Assembly (NCBI RefSeq): GCF_900109745.1
Contig: NZ_FOAV01000017.1
Span: 36,802 to 100,801, forward strand
Direction of reading: 5' to 3'
DNA length: 64,000 nt
From: Roseateles sp. YR242
GTDB lineage: Bacteria; Pseudomonadota; Gammaproteobacteria; Burkholderiales; Burkholderiaceae_C
Shown piece by piece: positions 43,767-55,480 of this stretch; within the stretch, counting starts at the first letter, position 1, and each line of letters opens with the position of its first letter. A program made the translations under genes and the position numbers. The notes below the pieces were generated by a model. The model did no database searches. It saw only the letters and a list, made by a program, of their open reading frames with translations, and was not told the DNA's origin.

Positions 43767-44765
43767 ATGGCAACCGAGAACATCACGCACGAAGCAAAAA
43801 GCGCGGCCGACTATGACGCGTCCGCCAAGCAAAAGGCCCAGGCCAAGACGGCACGGATCCCCATCAAGATCGTGCCGGCTGAACAATTGAAGAAGCCGGA
43901 CTGGATCCGGGTGAAGGCGGGCTCGCCCACCACCCGGTTCTACGAGATCAAGCAGATCCTGCGCGAGCACAAGCTGCACACGGTCTGCGAGGAAGCGTCC
44001 TGCCCCAACATCGGGGAATGCTTCGGCAAGGGCACGGCCACGTTCATGATCATGGGCGACAAATGCACCCGTCGCTGCCCGTTCTGCGATGTGGGCCACG
44101 GCCGGCCGGATCCCCTGGATGTGGATGAGCCGCTGAACCTGGCCAAGACCATCGCGGCGCTGAAGCTCAGCTACGTGGTGATCACCAGCGTGGACCGCGA
44201 CGACCTGCGCGACGGCGGCGCCGGCCACTTCGCCGAATGCATTCGCAAGGTGCGGGAGCTGAGCCCGCGTACCCAGATCGAGGTGCTGGTGCCGGACTTC
44301 CGCGGCCGCATGGACCGCGCGCTGGACATCCTGCGTGCCGCCCCGCCGGACGTGATGAACCACAACCTGGAAACCGCCCCCCGTCTGTACAAGGAAGCGC
44401 GCCCCGGGTCCGACTACCAGTTCAGTCTCAACCTGCTCAAGCGCTTCAAGGAAGAAGTGCCGCATGTGCCGACCAAGAGCGGCATCATGGTGGGCCTGGG
44501 TGAGACGGATGAAGAGATCCTGCAGGTGATGCGGGACATGCGCGAGCACAACATCGACATGCTGACCGTCGGCCAGTATCTCGCCCCCTCCGGGCACCAC
44601 CTGCCCGTGCGGCGGTATGTGCACCCGGACACCTTCAAGATGCTGGAAGAAGAAGCCTACAAGATGGGCTTCACCCACGCCGCTGTCGGCGCCATGGTGC
44701 GCAGCAGCTATCACGCCGACCAGCAGGCGCATGCGGCGCTGGAAAAGATCGAGAAGACTGCCTGA
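43767..44765 (+). CDS. lipA: Lipoyl synthase LipA
   Basis: A 332-residue radical SAM enzyme that inserts two sulfurs into octanoyl-lipoyl domains. The auxiliary cluster cysteines are Cys74, Cys79 and Cys85 ([12 protein letters not shown]) and the radical SAM cluster cysteines Cys100, Cys104 and Cys107 (CTRRCPFC). The N-terminal 30 residues are a charged, unconserved extension common in betaproteobacteria. Last gene of the dat-lip string; the next gene is convergent. Confidence 0.98.
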   Translation: MATENITHEAKSAADYDASAKQKAQAKTARIPIKIVPAEQLKKPDWIRVKAGSPTTRFYEIKQILREHKLHTVCEEASCPNIGECFGKGTATFMIMGDKCTRRCPFCDVGHGRPDPLDVDEPLNLAKTIAALKLSYVVITSVDRDDLRDGGAGHFAECIRKVRELSPRTQIEVLVPDFRGRMDRALDILRAAPPDVMNHNLETAPRLYKEARPGSDYQFSLNLLKRFKEEVPHVPTKSGIMVGLGETDEEILQVMRDMREHNIDMLTVGQYLAPSGHHLPVRRYVHPDTFKMLEEEAYKMGFTHAAVGAMVRSSYHADQQAHAALEKIEKTA

Positions 44766-44803
44766 TCAGACCGGCAGTCGGCTCCCGCGAACCACGGTGG
44801 GGC

Positions 44804-46417
44804 TCAGGCCGGGCTCCACCGCCCCGCGATGTTCTTCAACAGAAGATTCACCGCTGCAAGCTGCCGGTTCCGGACAGATAACAAGGACGCTTCGGTGGTG
44901 AACGCACTGTTCTGCGCCGTGGTCACCTCCAGGAAGCTGACCGTGCCCGCACGGTATTGATCCGTCACCAGCGCCAGGTTGCGCTGGGCGGCGTCCAGCG
45001 CCTCCTGCTGCAACTGCGCCTCACGGTCCAGGCGGTCAGCCAGGATGAGGTTGTCTTCCACTTCCTGCATGGCCGTGAGCACCGCCTGGCGATAGGTGGC
45101 CGCCGCAGCGTCCGCACTGGCGCGCGCCTGAGCGCTGGCGAGCTTGTGCTGACCGTTGTCAAAGATCGAGAGCGCCAGCGACGGGCCCAGTGACCAGAAT
45201 AGATTGGGCGCGCTGACCAGGTTGGACAGGCTGCTGCTGCGGTAGCCCCCGCTGGCCGACAAGGACAAGGTGGGGAAGAAGGCCGCATCGGCCACGCCGA
45301 TTTGCGCATAGGCCGCCACCACACGGCGCTGTGCCGCCGCAATGTCCGGGCGGCGCTCCAGCAACTGTGAAGGCACCATGCGTGGCACTGCCGGTGGCTG
45401 CGGCAAGGCGGCGCTCGCGTCCAGCTTCAGCGCTGACGGCGGCAGGCCCAGCAACACGGCGATGGCATGCTCCAGCTGGGCACGCGTGGCCTGGGTCTCG
45501 AGCAACTGCGCCTGCGCCGAACGTAGCTGGGTCTGCGCCTGCAGCACGTCGCTGCGGGCCGCCACACCGCCCTGATAACGCACCTGCGTCAGGGCCAGGA
45601 AACGCTCATAGGCCTTCACGCTGCGGTCGTACAGTTCTTCCTGGGCCTCGGCGGTTCGCAGCGAAAAATAGCTCTGTGCCAGCGTGGTCTGTGCCGAGAG
45701 GCGGGCTGCCGCCAGGTCGTCCGCCGTGGCCTGCAAGATGGCCTGCGCGCCCTCACTGGCCAGCCGCAACCGCCCCCAGAGGTCCGCCTCCCAACTGGCG
45801 CTCAACGACAGCTGGGCACTGTTGGTGGGGCCACGGCTGATGGAGCCTTCACTGACGTTGCCGTCCGGGCTGGCACTGCGGGTGCCACTGAAGCCGGCCG
45901 AGAGCGTCGGGAACATCGCCGAGCTGCTGGCGTCCACCGCCGCACGCGCGCTGGCCACCTGTGCAATCGAGGACTTCAGGTTTTCGTTGCCAATGACCAG
46001 GCGGGCCTGCAGGTCGTTGAGCACCGGATCCTGGAACAAGGTCCACCAGGCCTCGGGCACGCTGTCGGCCGTGCCCGGCTGGGCGCGTTGCCACAGGTCG
46101 GTTTCCTTGTACGCCGCCGGTGCGCTCACCGGTGGCGGTGGCTCCTTGCGGGTGATGGCGCAACCGGACAGGCCCGCTGTCAGCAGCGCCGCGAGCATGG
46201 GCACCACGACGGGCACAAGAGCGGGCACAAGAGCGGGCCTCCGAGCAGCGCGCCTCGGCACTGCGCACGCCAAGGCGCGGGAGGTCGTCGCGGCGCCGGG
46301 GGCACGGGAGGGCTCGGCGGCGCTTGCAGAAGGGGCCGACGAGGTGGAACGGACAGCGCGGACAGACATGGGGGCCTTGGACAGATGAGGCAGCCTGGAA
46401 TGGGGTCGGGTCGTCAT
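44804..46417 (-). CDS. RND outer-membrane channel lipoprotein (NodT/OprM family)
   Basis: A protein of up to 537 residues forming the trimeric outer-membrane exit duct of the MdtABC pump. The lipobox LSGC at Cys86 follows a hydrophobic stretch (PALVPALVPVVVPMLAALLTAG). Two OEP repeats follow (ETDLWQRAQPG..., then RRPDIAAAQRRVVAAYAQIGVADAAFFPTLSL, with a marked LERRPDI). The 85 residues before the lipobox Cys are far longer than a normal lipoprotein signal; the ATG at 46369, preceded by AAGG, or a later start may be real. It is the last gene of the mdtABC operon. Confidence 0.88.
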   Translation of the reverse strand: MTTRPHSRLPHLSKAPMSVRAVRSTSSAPSASAAEPSRAPGAATTSRALACAVPRRAARRPALVPALVPVVVPMLAALLTAGLSGCAITRKEPPPPVSAPAAYKETDLWQRAQPGTADSVPEAWWTLFQDPVLNDLQARLVIGNENLKSSIAQVASARAAVDASSSAMFPTLSAGFSGTRSASPDGNVSEGSISRGPTNSAQLSLSASWEADLWGRLRLASEGAQAILQATADDLAAARLSAQTTLAQSYFSLRTAEAQEELYDRSVKAYERFLALTQVRYQGGVAARSDVLQAQTQLRSAQAQLLETQATRAQLEHAIAVLLGLPPSALKLDASAALPQPPAVPRMVPSQLLERRPDIAAAQRRVVAAYAQIGVADAAFFPTLSLSASGGYRSSSLSNLVSAPNLFWSLGPSLALSIFDNGQHKLASAQARASADAAAATYRQAVLTAMQEVEDNLILADRLDREAQLQQEALDAAQRNLALVTDQYRAGTVSFLEVTTAQNSAFTTEASLLSVRNRQLAAVNLLLKNIAGRWSPA

Positions 46418-46422
46418 GGATC

Positions 46423-49400
46423 TCAGCCCTGGAGGGACGGAGCCGCAGGCGGCTCGGGTTGCAGCGGGGTGGCGGGCGGCGCGTGGCGACGTGCGCGACG
46501 CCGCAGGACCTTCTGGCGCAGGCGCTCCATCAGCACAAACACCACCGGCGTGGTGTAGAGCGTGAGCAGTTGGCTCAGGATCAGGCCGCCCACGATGGCA
46601 ATGCCCAGCGGTTGGCGCAGCTCGGCACCATCCCCGGACCCGACCGCCAGCGGCACCGCACCGAAGATGGCGGCAAAGGTGGTCATGAGGATGGGCCGCA
46701 GGCGCAGCTTGGCGGCGCGGAAGATGGCCGCGCCCGCCGAGAGGTGTGCCGTGCTGCGCTGCCGGGCAATGGCGAAGTCGATCATCATGATCGCGTTCTT
46801 CTTCACGATGCCGATGAGCAGGATCACGCCGATCAGGGCAATGATGGAGAACTCGGTGTTGAACATCATCAGCGCCAGCAAGGCCCCCACACCCGCCGAG
46901 GGCAAGGTGGAGAGGATGGTGACCGGATGCACCAGGCTCTCATACAACATGCCCAGCACCAGGTAGATGGCAATGATGGCCGCACCGATGAGCAGCGGCT
47001 GCGACTTCAGCGCGTCCTGGAATGCGTTGGCCGTGCCGGCAAAGGTGCCGCGCAGCGAGACCGGCACACCCAGCTCCGCCATCGCGTTGGTGATGGCCTC
47101 CGTGGCCTGCGAGAGCGACACGCCCGGCGGCAGGTTGAAGCTGATGGTGGACGCCGGCGCACCCCCCTGGTGGTTGACCGACAGCGGCGTGTTGGTGGTC
47201 TCCACCCGCGTGAAGGCGGACAGGGGCACCTGCGCACCACTGGTGCTGGTGACATAAAGCTTCTTCAGCGTTTCCGGCCCCGTGAGGTAGGCCGGCGCCA
47301 GCTCCATCACCACCCGGTACTGGTTGAGCGGGTTGTAGATGACGCCCACCTGCTTCTGGCTGAACCCGTTGCTGAGGGTGGTGTCGATGGTGCTGACGGA
47401 GATGCCCAGCCGCGCCGCCGCATCGCGGTCAATCACCAGCGAGGTCTGGATGCCCTTGTCCTGCTGGTCGGTGTTGACGTCGGTGAGCTCGGGCAGTTGG
47501 GACAAGGCATTGCGCACGCGCGGTTCCCAGGTGCGCAGCACCTCCAGGTCGTCGGCCTGCAGCGTGAACTGGTATTGCGAGTTGGACTGCCGCCCGCCGA
47601 TGCGGATGTCCTGCACCGGCACCAGGAAGAGATTGGCCCCGGGCTCGTGCGCCATCTTGTCCCGCAGGCGGTTCACCACACCATCGGCGGAGATCTTGCG
47701 TTCAGACAGCGGCTTGAGCGTGATGTAGAAGTTGGCTGAGTTGCCGCCGGAGGTGTTGCCGTTGACGTTCTCGACCGCCGGGTCGGACAGGATGATGTCC
47801 ATGAAGCGGTCCACCCGGGCCCGCATCATGCCGAAGGAGCTGCCCTGGTCGGCCTGCACACCACCGATGAGCACGCCGGTGTCCTGCTGCGGGAAGAAGG
47901 TCTTGGGGATGGCGCCATAGAGATAGACGTTGACGGCCACCACGGCCACCAGCGAGGCCAGCGCCACGGGCTGATGGCGCAACGTCCACATCAGGCTGCG
48001 CCGGTAGCCGCGCGCGAGACCGCGATTGAAACGGCCCGCCCAGCGCGCCATCCAGCCCTGGCGGCCCCGACGGGCCAAGGGCACGGGCTCGTCACGACGG
48101 CGCAGCACCCGGGAGGCCATCATGGGCGTGGTGGTGAGCGAGACCACCATGGACACCAGGATGGACGCCGACAGCACCACCGCGAACTCGCGAAACAGCC
48201 GGCCCACCACGCCGCCCATCAGCAGGATGGGAATGAACACCGCCACCAGCGACAGGCTGATGGAGATGACGGTGAAGCCGATTTCCTTGGCCCCTTTCAG
48301 GGCCGCCTCGCGCGGTGCGTAGCCCTGCTCGATGTAGCGGGAGATGTTTTCCAGCACCACGATGGCGTCATCCACCACGAATCCGGTGGCCACCGTGAGT
48401 GCCATGGCCGAGAGGTTGTCCAGGCTGTAGCCGAACAAATACATGATGCCGAAAGTGCCGGCCAGCGAGACCGGCACCGCCACCGCCGGCAGCAGGGTGG
48501 CCCGCCAGCTGCGCAGGAACAGCAGCACCACCAGGATCACCAGGCCGACGGAAACCGCCATGGCGCGCTCCACCTCTTCCAGCGAGGCGCGGATGGTCGG
48601 CGTGCGGTCACTGATGACCTTGAGCTCGATGGACGGCGAGATCGACGCTTGCAGGTGCGGGATCAGCTCGCGGATGCGGGCCACCGTCTCGATGATGTTG
48701 GCCCCCGGTTCCTTCTGGATGAACAGCAGGATGGCGGGCTGCTTGTTGGAGGCGCCGTAGTTGCGCACGTCCTGCACCGAATCCTGCACCTCTCCCACAT
48801 CGCTCAGGCGCAGCGCCGCGCCATTGCGATAGGAGAGCACCACCGGCGCGTATTCCGCCGCCGTGCGGGCCTGGTCGTTGGCACCGATCTGCCAGTAGCG
48901 GCCACCGCCTTCCACCGCCCCCTTGGGGCGGTTGGCATTGGTGTTGCTGATGGCGGTGCGCACGGTGTCCAGTGCAATGCCGTTGGCCGCGAGCTTGTCC
49001 GGGTTGAGTTCCACCCGGACGGCCGGCAGGGCGCCGCCGCCCACGTTGACCTGGCCCACGCCTTCGACCTGCGCGAGCCGCTGGGCCAGCACGGTGGAGG
49101 CGGCGTCATACATCTGGCCCCGGCTCAGCGTCTGGGAGGTGAGCGCCATGATCATGATGGGCGCGTCAGCCGGGTTGACCTTGCGGTAGGTCGGGTTGCT
49201 GGGCATGCCGGTGGGCAACAGCGAACGGGCGGCGTTGATGGCCGCCTGCACGTCACGCGCCGCACCGTTGATGTCCCGGCTGAGGTCGAACTGCAGGACG
49301 ATGTTGGCCGAACCCTGGGACGAGCGCGAGGTGATCTCGGTCACGCCCGCGATGCTGCCCAGCGCCCGCTCCAGCGGCGTGGACACGGTGGCAGCCATGG

Positions 49401-49572
49401 TGTCCGGGCTGGCACCCGGCAATGAGGCCGAGACCGAGATGGTGGGGAAGTCCACCTGGGGCAGCGGCGCTATGGGCAGCAACTGGAAGCCCAGGATGCC
49501 CGCCAGTGCAATGCCGATGGTGATCAGCGTGGTGGCGACCGGCCGGGCAATGAACGGCGCTGAAATGTTCAT
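46423..49572 (-). CDS. mdtC: RND multidrug efflux inner-membrane subunit MdtC-like
   Basis: A 1049-residue HAE1 RND transporter. The N-terminus ([46 protein letters not shown]) and the MdtC-like proton-relay helix ([22 protein letters not shown]) are typical, with twelve predicted membrane helices and two periplasmic loops. With MdtB it forms the heterotrimer that exports bile salts, novobiocin and similar compounds in enterobacteria; substrates here are unknown. Its start overlaps the mdtB stop by 4 bp and the channel gene follows after 5 bp. The C-terminal tail ([21 protein letters not shown]) is basic and Pro-rich. Confidence 0.94.
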   Translation of the reverse strand: MNISAPFIARPVATTLITIGIALAGILGFQLLPIAPLPQVDFPTISVSASLPGASPDTMAATVSTPLERALGSIAGVTEITSRSSQGSANIVLQFDLSRDINGAARDVQAAINAARSLLPTGMPSNPTYRKVNPADAPIMIMALTSQTLSRGQMYDAASTVLAQRLAQVEGVGQVNVGGGALPAVRVELNPDKLAANGIALDTVRTAISNTNANRPKGAVEGGGRYWQIGANDQARTAAEYAPVVLSYRNGAALRLSDVGEVQDSVQDVRNYGASNKQPAILLFIQKEPGANIIETVARIRELIPHLQASISPSIELKVISDRTPTIRASLEEVERAMAVSVGLVILVVLLFLRSWRATLLPAVAVPVSLAGTFGIMYLFGYSLDNLSAMALTVATGFVVDDAIVVLENISRYIEQGYAPREAALKGAKEIGFTVISISLSLVAVFIPILLMGGVVGRLFREFAVVLSASILVSMVVSLTTTPMMASRVLRRRDEPVPLARRGRQGWMARWAGRFNRGLARGYRRSLMWTLRHQPVALASLVAVVAVNVYLYGAIPKTFFPQQDTGVLIGGVQADQGSSFGMMRARVDRFMDIILSDPAVENVNGNTSGGNSANFYITLKPLSERKISADGVVNRLRDKMAHEPGANLFLVPVQDIRIGGRQSNSQYQFTLQADDLEVLRTWEPRVRNALSQLPELTDVNTDQQDKGIQTSLVIDRDAAARLGISVSTIDTTLSNGFSQKQVGVIYNPLNQYRVVMELAPAYLTGPETLKKLYVTSTSGAQVPLSAFTRVETTNTPLSVNHQGGAPASTISFNLPPGVSLSQATEAITNAMAELGVPVSLRGTFAGTANAFQDALKSQPLLIGAAIIAIYLVLGMLYESLVHPVTILSTLPSAGVGALLALMMFNTEFSIIALIGVILLIGIVKKNAIMMIDFAIARQRSTAHLSAGAAIFRAAKLRLRPILMTTFAAIFGAVPLAVGSGDGAELRQPLGIAIVGGLILSQLLTLYTTPVVFVLMERLRQKVLRRRARRHAPPATPLQPEPPAAPSLQG

Positions 49573-52500
49573 GCGGCCACCTTGCGCGCGCGGCGCTCCC
49601 GCCAGCGTTGCGCCAGGCTGGCGAAGCCGAGGTAGATGACCGGCGTGGTGAACAGCGTCAGCAACTGGCTCACGATCAGCCCGCCCACCATGGTGACGCC
49701 CAGCGGATGGCGCAGCTCATGGCCGACGCCGGTGCCGATCATCATCGGCAAGGCGCCGAGCAGCGCCGCCATGGTCGTCATCAGGATGGGGCGGAAGCGC
49801 AGCAGCGAGGCCCGGTGAATGGCTTCCCGCGGCGACAGGCCCTGTTCGCGCTCGGCCTCCAGCGCGAAGTCGATCATCATGATCGCGTTCTTCTTCACGA
49901 TGCCGATGAGCAGCACGATGCCGATGATGGCAATGATGCCCAGGTCCAGCCCGCCCAGCAGCAAGGCCAGCAGGGCCCCCACGCCGGCCGAGGGCAGGGT
50001 GGAGAGGATGGTCACCGGGTGGATGTAGCTCTCATAGAGCACACCCAGCACGATGTACATGGTCACCACTGCCGCCAGGATCAGGAACAGGGTGCTGGAG
50101 AGCGAGTTGCTGAAGGCTTCCGCGGCACCCTGGAAGCTGGTTTCGACGCTGACCGGCAACTCCAGCTGCGCCTGCTCGGCCTTGATGGCCTTGACCGCAT
50201 CGCCCAGCGCCACGCCCGGGGGCAGGTTGAAGGAGATGGTGGCCGCCGGGAACTGGGCCACGTGGTTGATGGCCAGTGCCGCCGGCTTCTCGATGATCTG
50301 CGCCACCGAGCTCAGCGGCACCTGCACCGAAGTCGTGGTCGAGATGCCGTTGACGGTGTTGGTGGTGCTGCCCGGGACATACAGCCCCTCCAGCGCGCGC
50401 GGGCCGGTGCGGAACTCGGGGCTGGCCTCCAGCACCACGCGGTACTGGCTGGACTGGGTATAGATGGTGGAGATCAGCCGCTGGCCGAAGGCGTTGTAGA
50501 GCGCCGTGTCGATCGCCGCCACGGTGACCCCCAGCCGGCCCGCCGCCTCGCGGTCGATCTGCACCCAGGCCTGCAGGCCCTGGTTCTGCAGGTCGCTGGC
50601 GACGTCGGCGAGTTGCGGCAGGGTCTTGAGCCGGGCCATCAACGCGTCGTTGGCCTGGGCCAGGTCGTTGGAATCCGGGGAACTGATCAGGAATTGGTAC
50701 TGGGTCTTGGAGACCCGGTCCTCGATGGTCAGATCCTGCACCGGCTGCAGGTAGGCGGTGATGCCCGGCACATGTTGGTTGGCCTCGGTCAGCCGGGCGA
50801 TCACCTCCGTGGCGGCGCTGTGGCGCTGCGCAAAGGGCTTGAGCGTGATCTGCATCCGCCCGGTGTTGAGCGAGGTGTTGGAGCCGTCCACCCCGATGAA
50901 GGAGGTGATGTGGTCCACATCCGGATCCTTCAGGAAGGCCTCGGCCAGGCGGCGCTGGCGCTCGCCCATGGCGTCGAAGGAGGTGCTCTGCGTGGCCTCG
51001 GTGATCACCTGCAGCAGGCCGGTGTCCTGGACCGGGAAGAAGCCCTTGGGCACCACCACATACAGCAGCGCCGTCAGCGCAAGCGTGGCGGCGAAACCCA
51101 GCAGCGTCAGCGCCGGACGGTCCAGCACCCAGTCCAGACCACGGCCGTAGGCATGGATCAGGCGGTCAAAGCGCTCGGCGCTCCAGGTGCCCAGGCGCGA
51201 ATGCTTTTGCTGGCGCTCCGGCTTGAGCAGGCGCGCACTCATCATCGGGGTGAGCGTGAGCGAGACAAAGGCGGAGATCAGGATGGCCACCGCCAGGGTG
51301 ATGGCGAACTCATGGAAGAGGCGGCCCACCACGTCGCCCATGAAGAGCAGCGGGATCAGCACGGCGATCAGCGACACCGTCAGCGAGATGATGGTGAAGC
51401 CGATCTGCTTGGACCCCTTGAAGGCGGCCTCCATCGGGGAGTCCCCCTCCTCCACGAAGCGGGCGATGTTCTCGATCATCACGATGGCGTCATCCACCAC
51501 GAACCCGGTGGAGATGGTCAGTGCCATCAAGGTGAGGTTGTTGATGGAAAAACCTGCCATGTACATGACACCGAAGGTGCCCACCAGCGAGAGCGGCACC
51601 GCCACGCTGGGGATGAGCGTGGCACTGGCGCTGCGCAGGAACAGGAAGATCACCATCACCACCAGCACGATGGCCAGCAGCAGTTCGAACTGGGTGTCGT
51701 CCACCGAGGCGCGGATGGTGGTGGTGCGGTCGGCCAGGACCTGCACGTCCACAGAGGCGGGCAGCGTGGCCTGCAGCTTGGGCAGCAGTTCCTTGACCCG
51801 GTCCACCGTCTGGATGACGTTGGCCCCCGGCTGGCGCTGGACGTTGAGGATCACGCCCTGGGCCAGGGAGCGGCCGGTCTTGGTGCCCTTGTTGGCGTCC
51901 TGCTTGGTGTCCTGCCTGGTGTCACCAGTCCCCTTGGGGCAGTCGGCCGCCGCGGCTGCGGGGTCATTGGACGCGCCGCAAGGCACATCCGCCCAGGCGG
52001 CCAGGCGGAGGTTCTCCGCGTCGTCCACGATCTCGGCCACGTCCCGCAGGCGCAGCGGGTTGCCGTTCTTCCAGGCAATGATCAGGTCCTGGTATTGCGC
52101 GGCGGAGCGCAACTGATCGTTGGCGTCGATGGTGGAGGCGCGCTGGGAACCGTCGAAGCTGCCCTTGGCCTGGTTGACGTTGGCGGCGGCAATGGCGCTG
52201 CGCACGTCGTCCAGCGACAGCCCGAGGGCGGCCAGTGTGCTGGGGTTGGCCTGGATGCGCACGGCCGGGCGGCGGCCGCCGGCGATGCTGACCAGGCCCA
52301 CGCCGTCCACCTGCGAGAGCTTCGGCGCCAGCCGGTTCTCCACCAGGTCATGCACCTTGATGACCGGCAGGGAGGGGGAGGTGATGGCAATGGTCAGCAC
52401 CGGCGCGTCAGCCGGATTGACCTTGCTGTAGACCGGCGGCATGGGCAGGTCGCTCGGCAGCAGGTTGCTGCCGGCGTTGATGGCGGCCTGCACCTCCTGC

Positions 52501-52814
52501 TCGGCCACATCCAGCGACAGGCCCAGCGAGAAGCGCAGGGTGATGACCGAGGCACCGCCGGAACTGGCGGAGGTCATCTGGCTGAGGCCGGGCATCTGGC
52601 CGAACTGCCGCTCCAGCGGCGCGGTGACGGTGGTGGAGATGACATCCGGGCTGGCACCCGGGTAGAGCGTGGTGACCTGGATGGTGGGGTAATCCACCTC
52701 CGGCAGGGCCGACAGCGGCAGCAGCCGGTAGGCCAGCAGGCCCGCCAGCAGGATCGCCAGCATCAGCAGCGAGGTGGCCACCGGCCGTTCGATAAAGGGA
52801 CGTGACGGGTTCAT
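49569..52814 (-). CDS. mdtB: RND multidrug efflux inner-membrane subunit MdtB-like, with an insertion
   Basis: A 1081-residue RND transporter. The ATG at 52814 gives the family N-terminus [53 protein letters not shown] carries the proton-relay acids. It forms the mixed trimer with MdtC. It is about 40 residues longer than usual because residues about 276-316 ([20 protein letters not shown] and a Lys/Gln/Asp/Thr stretch with [13 protein letters not shown]) interrupt the otherwise conserved LAAWA...[11 protein letters not shown] segment of the porter domain. It follows mdtA by 28 bp. Confidence 0.93.
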   Translation of the reverse strand: MNPSRPFIERPVATSLLMLAILLAGLLAYRLLPLSALPEVDYPTIQVTTLYPGASPDVISTTVTAPLERQFGQMPGLSQMTSASSGGASVITLRFSLGLSLDVAEQEVQAAINAGSNLLPSDLPMPPVYSKVNPADAPVLTIAITSPSLPVIKVHDLVENRLAPKLSQVDGVGLVSIAGGRRPAVRIQANPSTLAALGLSLDDVRSAIAAANVNQAKGSFDGSQRASTIDANDQLRSAAQYQDLIIAWKNGNPLRLRDVAEIVDDAENLRLAAWADVPCGASNDPAAAAADCPKGTGDTRQDTKQDANKGTKTGRSLAQGVILNVQRQPGANVIQTVDRVKELLPKLQATLPASVDVQVLADRTTTIRASVDDTQFELLLAIVLVVMVIFLFLRSASATLIPSVAVPLSLVGTFGVMYMAGFSINNLTLMALTISTGFVVDDAIVMIENIARFVEEGDSPMEAAFKGSKQIGFTIISLTVSLIAVLIPLLFMGDVVGRLFHEFAITLAVAILISAFVSLTLTPMMSARLLKPERQQKHSRLGTWSAERFDRLIHAYGRGLDWVLDRPALTLLGFAATLALTALLYVVVPKGFFPVQDTGLLQVITEATQSTSFDAMGERQRRLAEAFLKDPDVDHITSFIGVDGSNTSLNTGRMQITLKPFAQRHSAATEVIARLTEANQHVPGITAYLQPVQDLTIEDRVSKTQYQFLISSPDSNDLAQANDALMARLKTLPQLADVASDLQNQGLQAWVQIDREAAGRLGVTVAAIDTALYNAFGQRLISTIYTQSSQYRVVLEASPEFRTGPRALEGLYVPGSTTNTVNGISTTTSVQVPLSSVAQIIEKPAALAINHVAQFPAATISFNLPPGVALGDAVKAIKAEQAQLELPVSVETSFQGAAEAFSNSLSSTLFLILAAVVTMYIVLGVLYESYIHPVTILSTLPSAGVGALLALLLGGLDLGIIAIIGIVLLIGIVKKNAIMMIDFALEAEREQGLSPREAIHRASLLRFRPILMTTMAALLGALPMMIGTGVGHELRHPLGVTMVGGLIVSQLLTLFTTPVIYLGFASLAQRWRERRARKVAA

Positions 52815-52842
52815 CGCCGCAGTTTCCGGTTCGATGCGTGGA

Positions 52843-54471
52843 TCACTGGCCGCCCGAGGCGCCCTGGCCAGGCTGGCCACCCGGGCCCGCCTGACGCTTG
52901 GCCCGGCGTTCCGCGATCCATGCTTCCCGCTCCGCGGGGCTCATCTTCATGACCTTCTCCGCCACCTCGGGGGGCAGGCGATCCAGCCAGGCCGGACGAT
53001 CACCGTCGGCTTGCGCCGAGGGGCTTGAAGCGTGGCCTGACGCAGCGCCGCCCGGCGCGCTGGCGCCACGTTGGCGACGCGGCGCGGCATTGGCACCGGC
53101 TCGCTGTTTCGGGTCGGCGGCGATAACCTCCACCTTGGCACCTTCACGCAGGCGGTCCACGCCGTCGATCACCACACGCTCACCCGGCTTGACCGGGCCA
53201 TCGATGGCCATCCAGTCGCCATCCACCGAGCCGGGCTGCACCACGCGGGTAACGACGCTGTTGTCTTCTCCCACTACATAGACATAGAAGCCCTGGGCAC
53301 CGCGCAGTACGGCGGCGGCAGGCACGGCCATCTGGTCGTGCAGGGTGGCCAGTTGCAGGCGCACGCTGACCGACTGGTTGGGATAGAGCGCGTCGTCGTC
53401 GTTGGGGAAGAGCGCCTTGAGCTTGATGGTGTCGGTGGTCAGGTCAATGGCGTTGTCCGCCGTCGCCAGCTTGCCGGTGGCCAGGCGGGTCTTGCCGTCC
53501 CGGCTCCAGGCCTCCACGGTCATGGGCGCCAGGCCCTGGGTGCCCTTGAGGCTGGCGGTGATCTGCGGCAGCAGCCCGGAGGGGACGGCGAAGGTCAGGG
53601 CAATGGGGCGGGTCTGGGTGATGCTGACCACGCCGTTGGTGTCGCTGGTCTGCACCACGTTGCCGATGTCGACCTGCTTGAGGCCGACCCGGCCGCTGAT
53701 GGGCGCCAGCACGCGGGCGTAAGTGACTTGCAGGCGGGCGCTGTCCACGGCGGCCTGGTCGGCCTTGACGGTGCCCTCCAACTGGCGGACGGTGGCTTCC
53801 TGGGTGTCGAGGGTCTGCTTGGCCAGTGCGTCCTTGGCCACCAGATCCTTGTAGCGGGTGAAGTCGGTGCGGGCGTTGTCCAGCGTGGCCTTGTCTCGGG
53901 CGAGCGTACCTTCGGCTTGCGCCAGCGCGGCCTGGAAGGCGCGCGGGTCGATCTGCGCCAGGGCCTGGCCGGCCTTGACCTGCTGGCCTTCCTTGAAAAG
54001 CAGGGTCTGCAGCACGCCGCTCACCTGGGCCCGGACCACGGCGGTGTTGGAGGCGGTGATGGTGCCGATGGCGGAGGCGGTCTGGCGGATGTCCTGCAGC
54101 CGGACCTGGGCCACGGAAACGGGCTGGACCCGGTTGGCGGCAAAGCGGCGATTGCCGCCGGCACCACCGGGGCCACCCGCGCCGGGGCCCCCCTGGCCAC
54201 CTTGACCGCCCGGGCCACCCGGGCCACCCGCGGCACTGGCCGCGTTGGGTGCGCCCGCACTGCCATTGGCCTCACGCCCCTTCCACCACCACCAGCCCCC
54301 TGCTGCTGCAGCCAGCACGACCAGCGCAAGAATCCAGGGAGCGGCTTTGCCGGCCTGGGCCGATGGCGCCTGAACCGACGGTGCCGGGAGGACCGCAGGC
54401 CGGTGCCGCACAGGGCGGCGGGAAGCAACGAAAGAAGCTGTCGACGAGGAGGAGAGCTGATTTGTTTTCAT
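52843..54471 (-). CDS. mdtA: RND periplasmic adaptor MdtA-like
   Basis: A 542-residue membrane-fusion protein linking the pump to the outer-membrane channel. One membrane anchor ([21 protein letters not shown], about 45-65) is followed by a Gly-rich linker (residues 82-106, with collagen-like [11 protein letters not shown]). Then come the lipoyl/coiled-coil hairpin and beta-barrel domains ([53 protein letters not shown]). A charged tail of about 70 residues, Ala/Gly/Pro-rich ([34 protein letters not shown]), is longer than in E. coli MdtA. First gene of the operon. Confidence 0.93.
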   Translation of the reverse strand: MKTNQLSSSSTASFVASRRPVRHRPAVLPAPSVQAPSAQAGKAAPWILALVVLAAAAGGWWWWKGREANGSAGAPNAASAAGGPGGPGGQGGQGGPGAGGPGGAGGNRRFAANRVQPVSVAQVRLQDIRQTASAIGTITASNTAVVRAQVSGVLQTLLFKEGQQVKAGQALAQIDPRAFQAALAQAEGTLARDKATLDNARTDFTRYKDLVAKDALAKQTLDTQEATVRQLEGTVKADQAAVDSARLQVTYARVLAPISGRVGLKQVDIGNVVQTSDTNGVVSITQTRPIALTFAVPSGLLPQITASLKGTQGLAPMTVEAWSRDGKTRLATGKLATADNAIDLTTDTIKLKALFPNDDDALYPNQSVSVRLQLATLHDQMAVPAAAVLRGAQGFYVYVVGEDNSVVTRVVQPGSVDGDWMAIDGPVKPGERVVIDGVDRLREGAKVEVIAADPKQRAGANAAPRRQRGASAPGGAASGHASSPSAQADGDRPAWLDRLPPEVAEKVMKMSPAEREAWIAERRAKRQAGPGGQPGQGASGGQ

Positions 54472-54867
54472 GCGGGCCGGCGAATGGTCCTGGGGCAGAC
54501 GAGGCATGCGGTCAGGGCGGCTCGTCAGCCCGTACCGCTGGAGAAGCGGGGGCAGGCGATGCGGCCGCCATGGCGAATGCAACAGCGAATGCGATAACTG
54601 CAATGAGAGGAGGTATTGCCGCTGGCTCACCCAAGGTTCCCGCAAGGGGCAACTCGGACTGGCTGGACACCTGTGTACACCCTAGTATCGGGCGGCGGCG
54701 CCCTGGTGTCCCTGACGAAAAGAATCGCAAAGGGGTGGGCTTCCCCGAAGTCACGCCATGCCGGAAGTCATGTCAACGTGCTTTGCGCGGGACTCCGCGC
54801 ACGGTGTGCGGGGGCCTGGTACACGATTCGGCGGACGGTCGCTGTGGCGTCCCCGACCTCGTTGTGT
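54472..54867 (-). promoter_or_regulatory. Upstream region of the mdtABC operon
   Basis: This gap drives mdtA on the minus strand. A GATACT -10-like hexamer (54684-54689, minus strand) has only a poor -35. Next to it lie the palindrome GTGTACAC (54673-54680) and an inverted pair, GGACACC (54665-54671) and GGTGTCC (54705-54711), which could be a regulator site. No regulator gene adjoins the operon. Confidence 0.35.
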
Positions 54868-55380
54868 TCAACCTTCAGCCAGCAGCTTCTCGATGGTGGC
54901 GTGCAGGGCGGCGAAATCGGGTTCGCCGACAAAGCGCTTGACGATCTCGCCGCGCTTGTTGATCAGGAAGGTGGTGGGGGTCAACTGCACTTTGCCAAAG
55001 CTCTTGGCAATCTCGCCGGTGCTGTCCATGGCCACATTGAAGGGCAACTGGCGCGTCTCGGCGAAGTTGGAGACATACGCGGGCGGGTCGTAGCTCATGG
55101 CCACGGCCAGGGTGTCGAAGCCCTTGTCCTTGTACTTCTGGTGCGTGGCCACCACCTGCGGCATCTCGTGGACACAGGTGGTGCAGGAGGTGGCCCAGAA
55201 ATTGACCAGCATCACCTTGCCGGCCCAGGCCTGGTTGGATTCGTGCTTGGAGCCGTCCAGCAGCACGTACTGGACCTGCGGCGCGGTGTCACGCGACAGC
55301 AGGCCCTCATAGGCCAAGCCGGCGCCTACACCGACGGCGGCAACCAGCAGCACAAGTCCAGTCCATCGAGGCAGCTTCAT
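54868..55380 (-). CDS. TlpA/ResA-like thioredoxin-fold protein
   Basis: A 170-residue membrane-anchored or periplasmic thioredoxin. An N-terminal hydrophobic segment (TGLVLLVAAVGVGAGLAYEG) anchors it; the active site is Cys-Thr-Thr-Cys (FWATSCTTCVHEMP), and the cis-Pro region is LTPTTFLINKRGE. Proteins of this type reduce disulfides for cytochrome c maturation or other periplasmic targets. It stands alone beside the mdt promoter region, so a target cannot be inferred. The gene is minus strand. Confidence 0.88.
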   Translation of the reverse strand: MKLPRWTGLVLLVAAVGVGAGLAYEGLLSRDTAPQVQYVLLDGSKHESNQAWAGKVMLVNFWATSCTTCVHEMPQVVATHQKYKDKGFDTLAVAMSYDPPAYVSNFAETRQLPFNVAMDSTGEIAKSFGKVQLTPTTFLINKRGEIVKRFVGEPDFAALHATIEKLLAEG

Positions 55381-55480
55381 GCGGGGGAGTGTAGGCCAGC
55401 TGATGAGGGGCTTCCAAGGGCTGCGTCAATGTCCCGGCGGCGCGCTCGGACTGGGGCGAACTGCCGACCGATCGGGGTGC

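Noticed and set aside
49608..52805. A 1065-codon open frame on the strand opposite mdtB, with others opposite the TonB receptor, amaB and mdtC genes
   Set aside because: High-GC codon bias leaves the reverse frames open. The translations are low-complexity, His/Gln/Arg/Gly-rich, with no known domain, while the sense genes are clear family members.
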